Shown: positions 8,995 to 18,275 of the stretch, one piece after another
Numbering within the stretch: the stretch's first letter is position 1
How the letters are laid out: every line of letters begins with the position of its first letter
Assembly (NCBI GenBank): GCA_018660265.1
Contig: JABJKS010000059.1
Span: 124,001-188,000, forward strand
From: Rhodospirillaceae bacterium
GTDB lineage: Bacteria > Pseudomonadota > Alphaproteobacteria > GCA-2731375
Length of the DNA: 64,000 nucleotides
Direction: 5' to 3'
Program-made: the position numbers and the translations under genes
Notes under the pieces: model-generated
What the model was told of the DNA's origin: nothing
What the model saw: only the letters and a program-made list of their open reading frames with translations
Databases searched by the model: none

Positions 8995-9696
8995 GTGTTG
9001 CCATTTAAGATACCGAGCCTTTGTTCCATCCTATGGGCTGTTGTTTTCGCAGCAGGCGTGGCTGGCGGGTCGTCCGTTCTCGCCGCCGAGGGTGCTGTTG
9101 CCGTGGTTGAGGCTGTTGAGAACGCGCCGGATGCGGGCGTAGGTTTTCTGGACTATGTCTATAAAGGGCAAAGCATCTCTCTTGGGCAGGGGATGATTGT
9201 GTTGTCCTATTTCGATAGCTGTCTGAAGGAGACGGTCCGCAGCGGCGAATTGACCGTTGGCGAAGGCAGCAGCGAAATTTCCGGTGGTGAGGTCAGCGTT
9301 GAAAAGATGCCCTGTCAGGGGCAGCGACTGCTGGTTACCGAAGCGACCGGTGAGGCCGGGGTGACGGTGACCAGGATCAAGGAACAGAACGCCGGTGAAT
9401 GGGCGGAATGGACGGTCAAAAGTGCCACGCCGATCTTTAAATGGAAGTCCAACGGCGCGGATGAAATAAAACTTTACGATATGGATACCGAACCACCGCA
9501 ACTGGTGTGGAGCGGTAGGGGTGCGGTCGGGACATCCACCTATCCTGATACCGCGCCGGCATTGGAAATCGGCCTGCCGTACGAGGTTCGGGTAAGCTTG
9601 GCTGATGGCGGTCAGATCAAGGCCTTGTTTTCGATCGATCCCGATATGGACGGGCCTGATAGCGCGGTAAGCCGTATGGTGCCGGTACGGCCCTGA
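8995..9696 (+). CDS. Exported FecR-like protein encoded with a CHASE2 cyclase
   Basis: A 233-residue protein starting at GTG 8995 with GGGGGG eight bases upstream. Residues 1-30 form a signal peptide ending near SSVLAAEG, so the protein is periplasmic. The segment from about residue 50, with VYKGQSISLGQGMIVLSYF and then SGELTVGEGSSEISGGEV, resembles the beta-rich FecR-type domain. That domain in related genomes is often encoded next to CHASE2 sensors. Two cysteines (SCLKET and MPCQG) could form a disulfide. The stop lies two bases before the cyclase start, so both are co-transcribed. By inference it binds or presents a signal to the periplasmic CHASE2 domain. No enzyme motif is seen, and the FecR call is moderate. 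Confidence 0.65.
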   Translation: MLPFKIPSLCSILWAVVFAAGVAGGSSVLAAEGAVAVVEAVENAPDAGVGFLDYVYKGQSISLGQGMIVLSYFDSCLKETVRSGELTVGEGSSEISGGEVSVEKMPCQGQRLLVTEATGEAGVTVTRIKEQNAGEWAEWTVKSATPIFKWKSNGADEIKLYDMDTEPPQLVWSGRGAVGTSTYPDTAPALEIGLPYEVRVSLADGGQIKALFSIDPDMDGPDSAVSRMVPVRP

Positions 9697-9698
9697 CT

Positions 9699-11876
9699 GT
9701 GGCCCCAGGGGTAAAAGCTGCTGAACGCGTGTCTTTCCTGGCAGGCCCGTGGCGACGGCGATTGGCGATATCCCTACTGATTGGCCTTGTAATGGGCATT
9801 TTGGGGATGCCTTCGGGGATACCCGAAAACGACGATGGTGATTTCAACTCCTATCAATCGCGCGTCGCAACCACCCATCGCAGCGGCGTCGATTTACTGT
9901 TGATGGCCCAAGCTGCCCTGATCGGCCCGCGGTTTGATCCTGCGCAGTCCCGGGTGGCCGTCGTCGTGATCGATGAAGAAACCTATGCCACCGAACCTTT
10001 TCGCGATACACCCAAAGTCGCCTGGACACCCATGTTGGCACAGCTGATCGAGAGGCTGGACAGGGCTGGGACAACGGTGATCGGCCTGGATCAGATCTAT
10101 CCGACCAGCCTGGACCGGAAAACTCTATTGCCGGGTTTTGACAAGCCGATGCTGAAGGCGTTTTACAAGGTTGGGCGTTCGGGACGCCTGGTTCTGGGCG
10201 AAACCCGATTATCGGAACAGGTTATCCGGCCCTATCCGGGGCAGGTCATGGCCGTGGGCGGCACCGGAAACATCGCACCCTTGAACCTATTGTTGGACGG
10301 CGATGAAATCGTCCGTCGCCAGGCCCTGCGCTTTCCCAACGTGTCGGGCGGATCACAACTCAGCTTTGCTGCGGCCCTGGCCGACCGCGCCGGCTTCGAC
10401 CTTCCAGCAGGTGATTTCATGATCAATTTCAATACAGGCGCCCATGATATTCCCCGTTTTAGCCTGGCGGATATCAATGCCTGCACGGGTGCCAAGGCGG
10501 AGGCTTTCTTTAAACGGCATTTCGCCAATCGTGTGGTGTTGATCGGCTCCGCCCTGGATGTGGAGGACCGCCATCGTACCGCCAAACGCTTCGCCAATGC
10601 CTATGATCCATCCTACCAACCGGCCCGTTGCGCCCTGCCATATGAAATTGAAAAATACGGCGAAACCATTGTTCGCCGTTCCATGCCGGGGGTTTTCATT
10701 CATGCTGCCGCAATCAACACCATGGCCCGGAACGACGCTTTGCAATTGACCGGTGGGTTGGCAAACTTTGCCCTGATCACGGCGGTCGCTACCCTGATCT
10801 CGATCATCTTTTTCTCTCTGCCCCCCCTGGCCGGTGTCTTCGCGGGGTTTGCCGGCCTGGCCGTTGAAGCTGCTGCTGCATTATTTGCCTTTGAGGCAGG
10901 CATAATTCTCCCCCTCGTCGCCATGCTGCTTTCCAGTCTGGCCTGCTTTGCCATCGTTTACGCCTATCGCTTTACCTTGGAAGACCGGACAAAGCGCCGT
11001 ATTCACAACGCCTTTCGTCATTACCTGGCCCCGACATTGGTAGATCAACTGGCGGAGCGGGCCGATAGCCTCGTCCTGGGCGGCGAGGTCCGGCGGGTCA
11101 CAGTCTGGTTCTCGGATATTGTCGGCTATACATCCATTTCCGAGGCTCTGACAGAAGAGCCGGAGAAATTGGTCGAGGTGGTGAACCGCTATTTCACCAC
11201 GCTGTGCGCCGTTGTTGAAAAGCACGGTGGTTATGTCGACAAGTTTATTGGTGATGCGGCGTTGTGTGTCTGGGGTGCGCCGCTGGAAGATGAGCAGGCC
11301 GAACGACGCGCCTTATTGGCGGCTCTGGAATGCCTCGACGCCCTGGAGGTTTTCAACCGGGATGTGATGATCGGTGAATACGGCCTGCCACCCATCGGCA
11401 CACGGATCGGCATCAACAGCGGCGCTGCAGTCGTTGGCAATATGGGCTCCACCACCCGCTTCAACTATACGGTTACAGGGGATACAGTGAATTTGGCATC
11501 CCGTCTGGAAGGGGCGAATAAGGTCTATGGCAGCCTGGTTATGCTTGGCGAAGAAACCGTAAAGGGGGCGGGAAATGGCTTTATTGTGCGCCGCCTTGAT
11601 CGCTTGATCGTCAAGGGAAAGCAGCAGCCCGTCACTGCCTATGAACTTATCGGCCAGGAAGGCAGGCTTGATGAGAAAAAGATCGAGGCAATATCTGCAT
11701 TTGAGGCCGCATTGGATCTATACTACGGGCGCGACTTTGCCGCTGCCCTGACGGTCTTTGCAGGCCTGGCGGAGGGTGACCCTGTCGCCGCCCTGTATCA
11801 GGAGCGTTGTAGCCGTTTTGTCGACACGCCGCCCGAAGAAGATTGGGACGGCAGTTATACCATGACCAGCAAATAG
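9699..11876 (+). CDS. CHASE2-domain adenylate/guanylate cyclase
   Basis: A 725-residue membrane sensor starting at GTG 9699. A transmembrane segment lies near residues 22-42, and a CHASE2 periplasmic domain follows (about 45-345, with VVVIDEETYA and a GLDQIYP motif). Three membrane helices span roughly residues 350-430, followed by a class III nucleotidyl cyclase domain. Metal-binding aspartates are Asp473 in FSDIVGYTS and Asp519 in DKFIGDAAL. Lys515 and the Asp of VTGDTVNLASRLE are the adenine-type specificity positions, so cAMP is the likely product. The C-terminal tail has a tetratricopeptide-like segment. It is co-encoded with an exported FecR-like protein and an M48 protease, suggesting an envelope-sensing cAMP module. 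Confidence 0.93.
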   Translation: MAPGVKAAERVSFLAGPWRRRLAISLLIGLVMGILGMPSGIPENDDGDFNSYQSRVATTHRSGVDLLLMAQAALIGPRFDPAQSRVAVVVIDEETYATEPFRDTPKVAWTPMLAQLIERLDRAGTTVIGLDQIYPTSLDRKTLLPGFDKPMLKAFYKVGRSGRLVLGETRLSEQVIRPYPGQVMAVGGTGNIAPLNLLLDGDEIVRRQALRFPNVSGGSQLSFAAALADRAGFDLPAGDFMINFNTGAHDIPRFSLADINACTGAKAEAFFKRHFANRVVLIGSALDVEDRHRTAKRFANAYDPSYQPARCALPYEIEKYGETIVRRSMPGVFIHAAAINTMARNDALQLTGGLANFALITAVATLISIIFFSLPPLAGVFAGFAGLAVEAAAALFAFEAGIILPLVAMLLSSLACFAIVYAYRFTLEDRTKRRIHNAFRHYLAPTLVDQLAERADSLVLGGEVRRVTVWFSDIVGYTSISEALTEEPEKLVEVVNRYFTTLCAVVEKHGGYVDKFIGDAALCVWGAPLEDEQAERRALLAALECLDALEVFNRDVMIGEYGLPPIGTRIGINSGAAVVGNMGSTTRFNYTVTGDTVNLASRLEGANKVYGSLVMLGEETVKGAGNGFIVRRLDRLIVKGKQQPVTAYELIGQEGRLDEKKIEAISAFEAALDLYYGRDFAAALTVFAGLAEGDPVAALYQERCSRFVDTPPEEDWDGSYTMTSK

Positions 11877-11888
11877 GAAGAGGCCGTT

Positions 11889-12872
11889 ATGACCGTTGCA
11901 AGAATTAACAAGGCTGGGTCCAGGAAATCCACCATCACCCGCCGCTCATTTGCCCTTGGGCTTGGTTTGACGGCGTTGTCTTACCCTGCCGTGGCGCAGA
12001 TTAAATTCGGTTTCGGCGGCAGCAGCAATAATGATAGCGGCGGCGGCTTTAACCTCAATTTGAACAAACTCCTCTCCAGCGTCGAGAACCTGTTCGAAAG
12101 TTTTAGTCTGAGTGAGGAAGATGAGATCAAAATTGGCGAGACACTGTATCCGAAACTGATCGATAAATCTGGCGGTGCCTATGCTAATCGGCGCATTCAG
12201 GGCGATATGGATCGTTTCGCGGCCCCCCTGATGGCCACCAGTGGACGGGACAATCTATCGTGGGAGATTACCGTCATCAATGATAACCGGGTTAATGCCT
12301 GGGCCTTGCCCGGCGGTAAGCTGGCGGTGAACAAGGGATTGCTGCGCTACGTCAATGATGAAAGTGAATTGGCGGCGGTGATTTGCCATGAAATCGGCCA
12401 CGTGGAGATGTCCCATGGTTTAAAGCATCTAAAATCAGAAAAATTCACTTCCGGCCTGACGGATGCGGCCAGTGCCGCCCTGACGGCGGAGGTCTCCTCC
12501 ATGGGGGAACAGATTCTGACGGACAAGTTGATCGAAAAACTGGAAGGGCCGATCCATCAATTGGTTACCTCCGGGTATTCCCGGGATTCCGAGCGGGAGG
12601 CCGATGCGCATATCCTGACGGTGTTCGAAAAAACCGGCCACGACCCGGCCAAGGCCGCGAACTTATTCAAGGTCCTGCTGGAAATTACACCGGAAGAGAC
12701 GGAGGAGACCACCTCCCTCTATTCCAACCATCCCGATACAAGAGAGCGTATTGCCGCGATAGAAGAACAGGCGGCAGGCCGGACCGCCTCATCCGCAACG
12801 CCTCCCGCCGACGGTTTCAAGGATTTGAAACGGTCCTTCCCAACCCGAAGGAAATTCCGCCGGAAAGCCTAA
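11889..12872 (+). CDS. M48 family zinc metalloprotease with Tat signal
   Basis: A 327-residue M48 peptidase. The N-terminus carries TRRSFALGLGLTALSYPAVAQ-type features of a twin-arginine signal ending near residue 37. A Gly/Asn/Ser-rich linker follows, with GFGGSSNNDSGGGF. The zinc motif is His167-Glu168-xx-His171 in ICHEIGHVEMSH, and the third ligand is probably the Glu of SEREADAHIL. The end is rich in basic residues. It lies 12 bases after the cyclase gene on the same strand, so it is probably co-transcribed. Relatives such as BepA/LoiP act in outer-membrane protein quality control. Here it may process envelope proteins sensed by the CHASE2 pair, which is inference. Confidence 0.88.
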   Translation: MTVARINKAGSRKSTITRRSFALGLGLTALSYPAVAQIKFGFGGSSNNDSGGGFNLNLNKLLSSVENLFESFSLSEEDEIKIGETLYPKLIDKSGGAYANRRIQGDMDRFAAPLMATSGRDNLSWEITVINDNRVNAWALPGGKLAVNKGLLRYVNDESELAAVICHEIGHVEMSHGLKHLKSEKFTSGLTDAASAALTAEVSSMGEQILTDKLIEKLEGPIHQLVTSGYSRDSEREADAHILTVFEKTGHDPAKAANLFKVLLEITPEETEETTSLYSNHPDTRERIAAIEEQAAGRTASSATPPADGFKDLKRSFPTRRKFRRKA

Positions 12873-12901
12873 ATTCGGGGGCCTAGATCAGGGAACCTCA
12901 C

Positions 12902-15900
12902 TCACCAGGCGTCGATCCAGGGGCGTTTCTTGCCCTCCCGCGGCGGTGCTGCGGGGGCTGCGCGCAGGCCGGACATGATCCATTCCCGGGTATCGGCGGG
13001 GTCGATGACGTTGTCCAGTTCAAACAATGACGCTGCATTGATAGCCTTGCCCTGGGCGTACATGGCGGCGACCATTTCTTCGTACTTCTCCATGCGTTCT
13101 TCCGGGTCTTCGATGGCCATTAACTCATCCCGCCGGCCCAGCTTGACCGCGCCTTCCAGGCCCATGCCGCCGAATTCGCCGGTTGGCCACGATATGGTGA
13201 AGAAGGGTGCGTGAAAGCCGCCGCCCGCCATGCCCTGCGCGCCCAGGCCATAGCCCTTGCGCAAGACGATGGTAAAGGTGGGCACGGTGACGTTGGCACC
13301 GATGACATAAAGGCGGCAGCAATGGCGCACCAATGCAGTTTGTTCTGCGATAGGGCCGACCATGTTGCCCGGCGTATCACACAGAAAGACCAAGGGAATG
13401 TCATAGGCATCGCATAGCTGCATAAAGCGGGCCGCTTTGTCGGCGGCATCGCTGTCGATGGCACCTGCCAGATGGTTCGGATTATTCGCAACAATGCCAA
13501 CGGGTCGCCCTTCGACGCGGGCCAGTGCCGTGACCATACCCAGACCGAAGCCGGCGCGAAGTTCAAGCACCGACCCTGTGTCACACATATTTTCCACCAC
13601 CTTGCGCACGTCATAGATGCGCAAACGGTCTTCGGGAATGGCCTGGCGCAGGATGCGCTGATCGGCGCATTGCCAATCTTCCACCGTGCCCTGGAAATAG
13701 CTGAGATATTGCTGTGCGACCTCAACCGCTTCTTCCTCGTCCTTGACGGCCACATCGACCACGCCGTTGGGTACCTGTACGGACATCGGCCCCACTTCCT
13801 CGGGCCTGAAAACGCCCAGGCCACCGCCTTCAATCATCGCCGGGCCGCCCATGCCGATGGTGGAATTCTCTGTTGCGATGACAACATCGCAACAACCCAG
13901 CAGCACCGCATTGCCGGCAAAACAACGCCCCGAGGTGATGCCCACCAAGGGGACAAGGCCGCTCAATTTACCAAATAGATGAAAGGCCGGCACATGCAGG
14001 TTGGCGGCGAAAATCATGTCCGTATCACCGGGACGGCCACCGCCGCCCTCGGTGAAGAAGACGATGGGCAGACGCCATTTCTCCGCCATCTCGAACATGC
14101 GGTCTTTCTTTTTGTGGTTATTCTTGCCCTGGGTTCCGGCCAGAACCGTGTAGTCATAGGACATCACGGCGCAGCGGGCGATTTCGTCAGGGAACAGATG
14201 GCCGTTGATCCGCCCCAGGCCGGTGACCAGGCCGTCGGCGGGGGTGCGTTCGATCAATTCATCCATACTGTGCATGCCGCGCCGGGCTGCCAGGACTAAT
14301 GATCCCAGTTCGGTGAACGAGCCGTCATCGCATAGCTGTTCGATATTTTCCCGCACCGTGCGCTGGTTGGTCTTGCGCCGCCGGGCCACTGCGTTGGGCC
14401 GTCTATCATCCTTGGTGATACCTTGGCGATCCATGACCTCGGCCAGATCCGGGCGAATATAATCCAGGTCGATGGCAACCACATCGCCGGTATCGGGAAT
14501 ATCCACATCCTGTTCCGCCACGTAAGCCAGAGCGTAACCTTCAAACACCGTATCGCCGGGCCCCACGGGTAGTTGTCGCAGGACGCCGCTGATCTCCGCC
14601 TCGATCACGTGCTGCATTTTCATGGCTTCCATAATCAGCACCTGACGGCCGGGATAGACGTCTTCGCCTTCCGCGACATCAATGCTGACAATGGTGCCTT
14701 GCATGGGGGCTGCAATGGCCGTGGTGCCATCGGGGCCGGAAAGATCGTTGCTCGCCGCCGCTACGGGTGCGGCCTCTGATTTGCCGTGGCTCAACACAGC
14801 CAGGGGATCGGAGGCATCGACCTTGACGCCAACCAGGTTGCCGTCGACGGGCGTCTCATCCGCAGGCTCGAAAAACAGCCGCTGATGCTCTGTGCCCGCC
14901 ACCAATGCCGCCAGATGGTCATCGATGAAATGGGTATTGATGCCCCCCGCCTTAAAGTCCGGGTGACGCACTAGGTTCTGCAAAAAGGATATGTTGCTGG
15001 AAAGCCCGGTAATCCGGCATTCGCACAGGGCACGATAGGTTTTCTGCGCCAGAGTTGCGAAGTCGCTGCCATTGGTGTGGGCGATCAGCTTGGCCAAAAG
15101 AGAATCGTAACTGGGGGAAGTGCGATAACCCGCGTAACCGAAACTATCGACCCGGATGCCCGGCCCTGACGGCATCTCGAAGCTGTCCAGTATGCCGCCC
15201 GATGGCCGGACGCTGCCATCGGCCTCAATGGTTTCCATATTGATGCGCACCTGCATGGCCTGACCACGCGGCGGGCCGACTTGGTCCTGGGTCATTTCCA
15301 GATCCGCCAACGAGGCACCGCCCGCCACGCGCAACTGGCTTTGTACCAGATCGATGCCCCAGACCTCCTCCGTCACCGTGTGTTCGACCTGTAAACGGGG
15401 GTTCGCCTCGATAAAGAAAAATTCGTCCCCCTCTACCAGGAACTCAAAAGTTCCCAGGTTGCGATAATCCACCGCGCTGGCCAGGGCCACCGCCGCCTGG
15501 GTCAAACGTTCCCGTAAGTCCGCTGTCAGGCCAGGTGCGGGGGCCATTTCGACGATTTTCTGATGGCGCCGTTGAATGGAACATTCACGTTCACCGAGAT
15601 GACTGATCGCACCCTGGCCATCGCCGATGATCTGAATTTCAATGTGGCGGGGTTTTTGCAACAACCGCTCTACAAAGACATCGCCGTTGCCGAAACCCTG
15701 CAAGGCCTCGGCCTGGCAAATGCCGTGGGCGGCGGCAATTTCGCCGCCGTCCGTGATGGCGCGCATGCCCCGCCCGCCGCCGCCGGCAATGGCCTTAATC
15801 ATGGTCGGGCCATGTGCGGCGAAGAACGCTTCCGCCTGCCCAACCGATACAGCGCCCTGGCTGCCCGGCAATACGGGTACGCCGTTGCCGGCTGCCAGTT

Positions 15901-16261
15901 CCCGTGCCGCGGCCTTGTCGCCGAACATCTGTAGGGTTTCCGCTGCAGGCCCGACAAAGATTATGCCTGCCTGGGCGCAGGCGGTGGCGAATTCCGCGTT
16001 CTCGCTTAAAAAGCCATAGCCGGGATGAATGGCGTCACAACCAGTGTCTTTCGCGATGGCCAATATGCCCGCGCCATCCAGATAGGCCGGAACGCCCCGG
16101 CCCGACAGGGCCACGGCCTCATCCGCCTTGGTCAGATGCAGGGAGGCTGCCTCATCCTCGGCATACACGGCGACGCTGGGGATATTCATTTCCGCTGCCG
16201 CGCGTAGGATGCGGATGGCGATCTCGCCACGATTGGCGACCAGTAATTTTTTCACACTCAT
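12902..16261 (-). CDS. Single-chain biotin-dependent acyl-CoA carboxylase (BC-BCCP-CT fusion)
   Basis: A 1119-residue fused carboxylase. Biotin carboxylase spans about residues 1-450 (LLVANRGEIAIRI, GGGGRGM, FIEANPRLQVEHTVTE). The biotinyl domain lies around 510-590, with Lys548 in EAMKM as biotin attachment site. Both halves of the carboxyltransferase fill the rest, including GRCFAGNAVLLG and AGGGFHAPFF. In most bacteria these are separate genes. The order matches the single-chain long-chain acyl-CoA carboxylase (LCC) family described from Mycobacterium avium and Rhodopseudomonas. It is the last gene of a minus-strand operon, 39 bases after an amidase. It makes a malonyl- or methylmalonyl-type CoA from an acyl-CoA using ATP and bicarbonate. 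The acyl chain preference is not predictable. Confidence 0.93.
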   Translation of the reverse strand: MSVKKLLVANRGEIAIRILRAAAEMNIPSVAVYAEDEAASLHLTKADEAVALSGRGVPAYLDGAGILAIAKDTGCDAIHPGYGFLSENAEFATACAQAGIIFVGPAAETLQMFGDKAAARELAAGNGVPVLPGSQGAVSVGQAEAFFAAHGPTMIKAIAGGGGRGMRAITDGGEIAAAHGICQAEALQGFGNGDVFVERLLQKPRHIEIQIIGDGQGAISHLGERECSIQRRHQKIVEMAPAPGLTADLRERLTQAAVALASAVDYRNLGTFEFLVEGDEFFFIEANPRLQVEHTVTEEVWGIDLVQSQLRVAGGASLADLEMTQDQVGPPRGQAMQVRINMETIEADGSVRPSGGILDSFEMPSGPGIRVDSFGYAGYRTSPSYDSLLAKLIAHTNGSDFATLAQKTYRALCECRITGLSSNISFLQNLVRHPDFKAGGINTHFIDDHLAALVAGTEHQRLFFEPADETPVDGNLVGVKVDASDPLAVLSHGKSEAAPVAAASNDLSGPDGTTAIAAPMQGTIVSIDVAEGEDVYPGRQVLIMEAMKMQHVIEAEISGVLRQLPVGPGDTVFEGYALAYVAEQDVDIPDTGDVVAIDLDYIRPDLAEVMDRQGITKDDRRPNAVARRRKTNQRTVRENIEQLCDDGSFTELGSLVLAARRGMHSMDELIERTPADGLVTGLGRINGHLFPDEIARCAVMSYDYTVLAGTQGKNNHKKKDRMFEMAEKWRLPIVFFTEGGGGRPGDTDMIFAANLHVPAFHLFGKLSGLVPLVGITSGRCFAGNAVLLGCCDVVIATENSTIGMGGPAMIEGGGLGVFRPEEVGPMSVQVPNGVVDVAVKDEEEAVEVAQQYLSYFQGTVEDWQCADQRILRQAIPEDRLRIYDVRKVVENMCDTGSVLELRAGFGLGMVTALARVEGRPVGIVANNPNHLAGAIDSDAADKAARFMQLCDAYDIPLVFLCDTPGNMVGPIAEQTALVRHCCRLYVIGANVTVPTFTIVLRKGYGLGAQGMAGGGFHAPFFTISWPTGEFGGMGLEGAVKLGRRDELMAIEDPEERMEKYEEMVAAMYAQGKAINAASLFELDNVIDPADTREWIMSGLRAAPAAPPREGKKRPWIDAW

Positions 16262-16300
16262 GTGGATGGGCTTCCTCGGTTCGTTATTTTGATTTTAACT

Positions 16301-17641
16301 TTAACTTAGCTGTGGCTTGGCCAGGTGCCAATCAGTGGCGCTCTGATAGGCCACGCCCGCGCGCAACAACGTAGGCTCCTCCCACCAGGCGGCTTCCAAT
16401 TGCAGGCCCATGGGCAGGCCCGCCCTGGAAAAGCCAACCGGCAGGGACAGGCCCGGATTGGCACCAAAGCCGCCCGCATAGGTGTTGCGGGATGCGTCCT
16501 TGGTTGCCTCCAACAATGACTTGTCCTCAATGATAGGTGGCGGTGGGGCCGGCGTGGTGGGGGAGGCGAGAACATCAATGTCCTGATACAGCGCCGCCAG
16601 GGTTCGTTGCCAGGCTTCACGGGCCCGGCAGGCATCGGCATAATCCACACCCGTAAAGGTGCGCCCTACCAGCATGCGATCCAGAACGCCTTTGGAAAAC
16701 AGCTCTGGATGGCTGTCCAGGCGTTCCTTGTGATAGGCGCAGGCATCGGAATAGACCTGGATGGTGGCCCATTGATGGGTCGTTTCCGCCTCCGCCACAT
16801 CAACTTCGATCAGCTTCGCGCCCTGGGCTTCCAAGGTGCGAACGGCGGTCATTACCGCCTCGGCTATTTCATCATCGCAATTATCAAAATAGAAATTGCC
16901 CGGAATACCAATACGAAGACCGGCGACGCCATCGTTCAATGTGGGCAGGAAATTACCCAGGTCCGGTCCGGTCATGGGTGCTGCCCCCGGTACTTCGGAT
17001 GCGGTCACCGCCAAGATACGGGCCAGGTCGCTGACATGCCGGGCCATGGGGCCGATGGTATCGTAAGAAACGGAGACGGGCGTGGAACCATGGTTGGGTA
17101 CCCGGCCATGGGTGGGGCGTAACCCCGCGACGCCGTTCATGGCTGCGGGCAGGCGGATGGAGCCGCCGGTGTCCGTGCCCAAGGCCGCTTGCGCCATTCC
17201 AGCCGCCACTACAGCGCCGGAGCCGCCCGACGATCCACCGGGAACGCGCGTTAAATCCCACGGATTATGGCACTGCCCACTAACCGGGTTGTCTGAACGG
17301 ATACCAAAGGCCAGCTCCTGCATGGTGGCCTTGCCGACAATCACGGCACCTGCGGCATGGAGGCGTTGGATGACAAATGCGTCCTGGTTCGGCACCACGT
17401 CCTTGAAATGCAGGGAACCGGAGGTGGTTCGCACGCCTGCCGTCTGAATGTTGTCCTTGATCGCCATGGTCATGCCGTGCAGCAGGCCCAGCCATTGGCC
17501 ATCCGCTGCCGCCCTGTCGGCCTCATCCGCCGCCGCCCGTGCCTGATCGGCTGTGACCGTGATCATGCCATTGATGGCACTGTCGTGGCGTTCGATGGCG
17601 TCCAGTGCTAATTCGAGACTATCGCGGGCGCTAGTGGGCAT
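16301..17641 (-). CDS. Amidase-signature family amidohydrolase
   Basis: A 446-residue amidase with Lys62 (MAIKDNIQTAG), Ser137 (VPGGSSGGS) and Ser161 (TDTGGSIRLPAAMNG) as the Ser-cisSer-Lys triad. These positions nearly match malonamidase E2. The length fits standalone amidases rather than GatA. It overlaps the upstream GST gene by 11 bases, so it is in the same minus-strand operon. It is only distantly similar to the amidase at 665-1840 and is not a recent duplicate. Likely it frees ammonia from an amide before or after CoA activation in this pathway. No substrate can be named. Confidence 0.9.
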   Translation of the reverse strand: MPTSARDSLELALDAIERHDSAINGMITVTADQARAAADEADRAAADGQWLGLLHGMTMAIKDNIQTAGVRTTSGSLHFKDVVPNQDAFVIQRLHAAGAVIVGKATMQELAFGIRSDNPVSGQCHNPWDLTRVPGGSSGGSGAVVAAGMAQAALGTDTGGSIRLPAAMNGVAGLRPTHGRVPNHGSTPVSVSYDTIGPMARHVSDLARILAVTASEVPGAAPMTGPDLGNFLPTLNDGVAGLRIGIPGNFYFDNCDDEIAEAVMTAVRTLEAQGAKLIEVDVAEAETTHQWATIQVYSDACAYHKERLDSHPELFSKGVLDRMLVGRTFTGVDYADACRAREAWQRTLAALYQDIDVLASPTTPAPPPPIIEDKSLLEATKDASRNTYAGGFGANPGLSLPVGFSRAGLPMGLQLEAAWWEEPTLLRAGVAYQSATDWHLAKPQLS

Positions 17642-18275
17642 CTAAGTCCTCGTTTCGTCTTTTCGCTGCCAGGAACGCGGGCCGGGCATAGGCACGGTCC
17701 CGATAGGCGCGACAGGAGGCAGGCAACGTCACTTCATAACGTTCGGCAAAATCCAGTGTCGAGGCCAGCAGGATATCCGCCGCGCTTATCGTCGCGCCAA
17801 AGATAAGATCCTCAATGTCCCCTATGGCAGGGGCGACGGCATTGATTTGCTTTAGACAATATTCCGCTGCAGAGGCCACCGCGACCGGTGCCTCGCCATA
17901 GATCTCGGGCAGGAATTTGTGCCGGCGGATCAGGTACAAAGAATGTGCATCCAACTCCATCATGGCGAAATAACTCCATTCATCCGCCCGGGCCTGTTCC
18001 ACTGGGTTTTGCGGCAGGTAGACATCTTTCCCCGCGCCATAGGTATTGAACAGATAGTTCACAATGGCCGGGCTTTCCGTCAGGGTAAAATCACCATCCT
18101 GGAGGGTGGGAATTTTCTGCTTTGGATTGAACCTGGTATATTCCGTCGTCAGGGTCTCACCCGTACGAGACCCGATGGGCCGGAATTGATAGCTCAAACC
18201 CAGCTCCTGCAAGGCCCAATGGACGCGTAGGGCGCGCAGGGAAATGGCGCCCCATAAAATGATCTCTCCACTCAT
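17631..18275 (-). CDS. Glutathione S-transferase family protein
   Basis: A 214-residue GST-fold protein. The start at 18275 is chosen because AAGGAAGG lies about 9 bases upstream and the ATG overlaps the preceding hydrolase stop (ATGA). A TTG nine bases further upstream has weaker support. The N-terminal thioredoxin-like half has the usual cis-Pro region (FNPKQKIPTLQDGDFTLTESPAIVNYL). The helical C-terminal half carries the ISAADILLASTLDFAERY motif. It could conjugate, dehalogenate or isomerise a pathway intermediate with glutathione. GSTs are common in catabolic operons and this one has no subclass signature that allows a firmer call. Confidence 0.85.
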   Translation of the reverse strand: MSGEIILWGAISLRALRVHWALQELGLSYQFRPIGSRTGETLTTEYTRFNPKQKIPTLQDGDFTLTESPAIVNYLFNTYGAGKDVYLPQNPVEQARADEWSYFAMMELDAHSLYLIRRHKFLPEIYGEAPVAVASAAEYCLKQINAVAPAIGDIEDLIFGATISAADILLASTLDFAERYEVTLPASCRAYRDRAYARPAFLAAKRRNEDLDAH

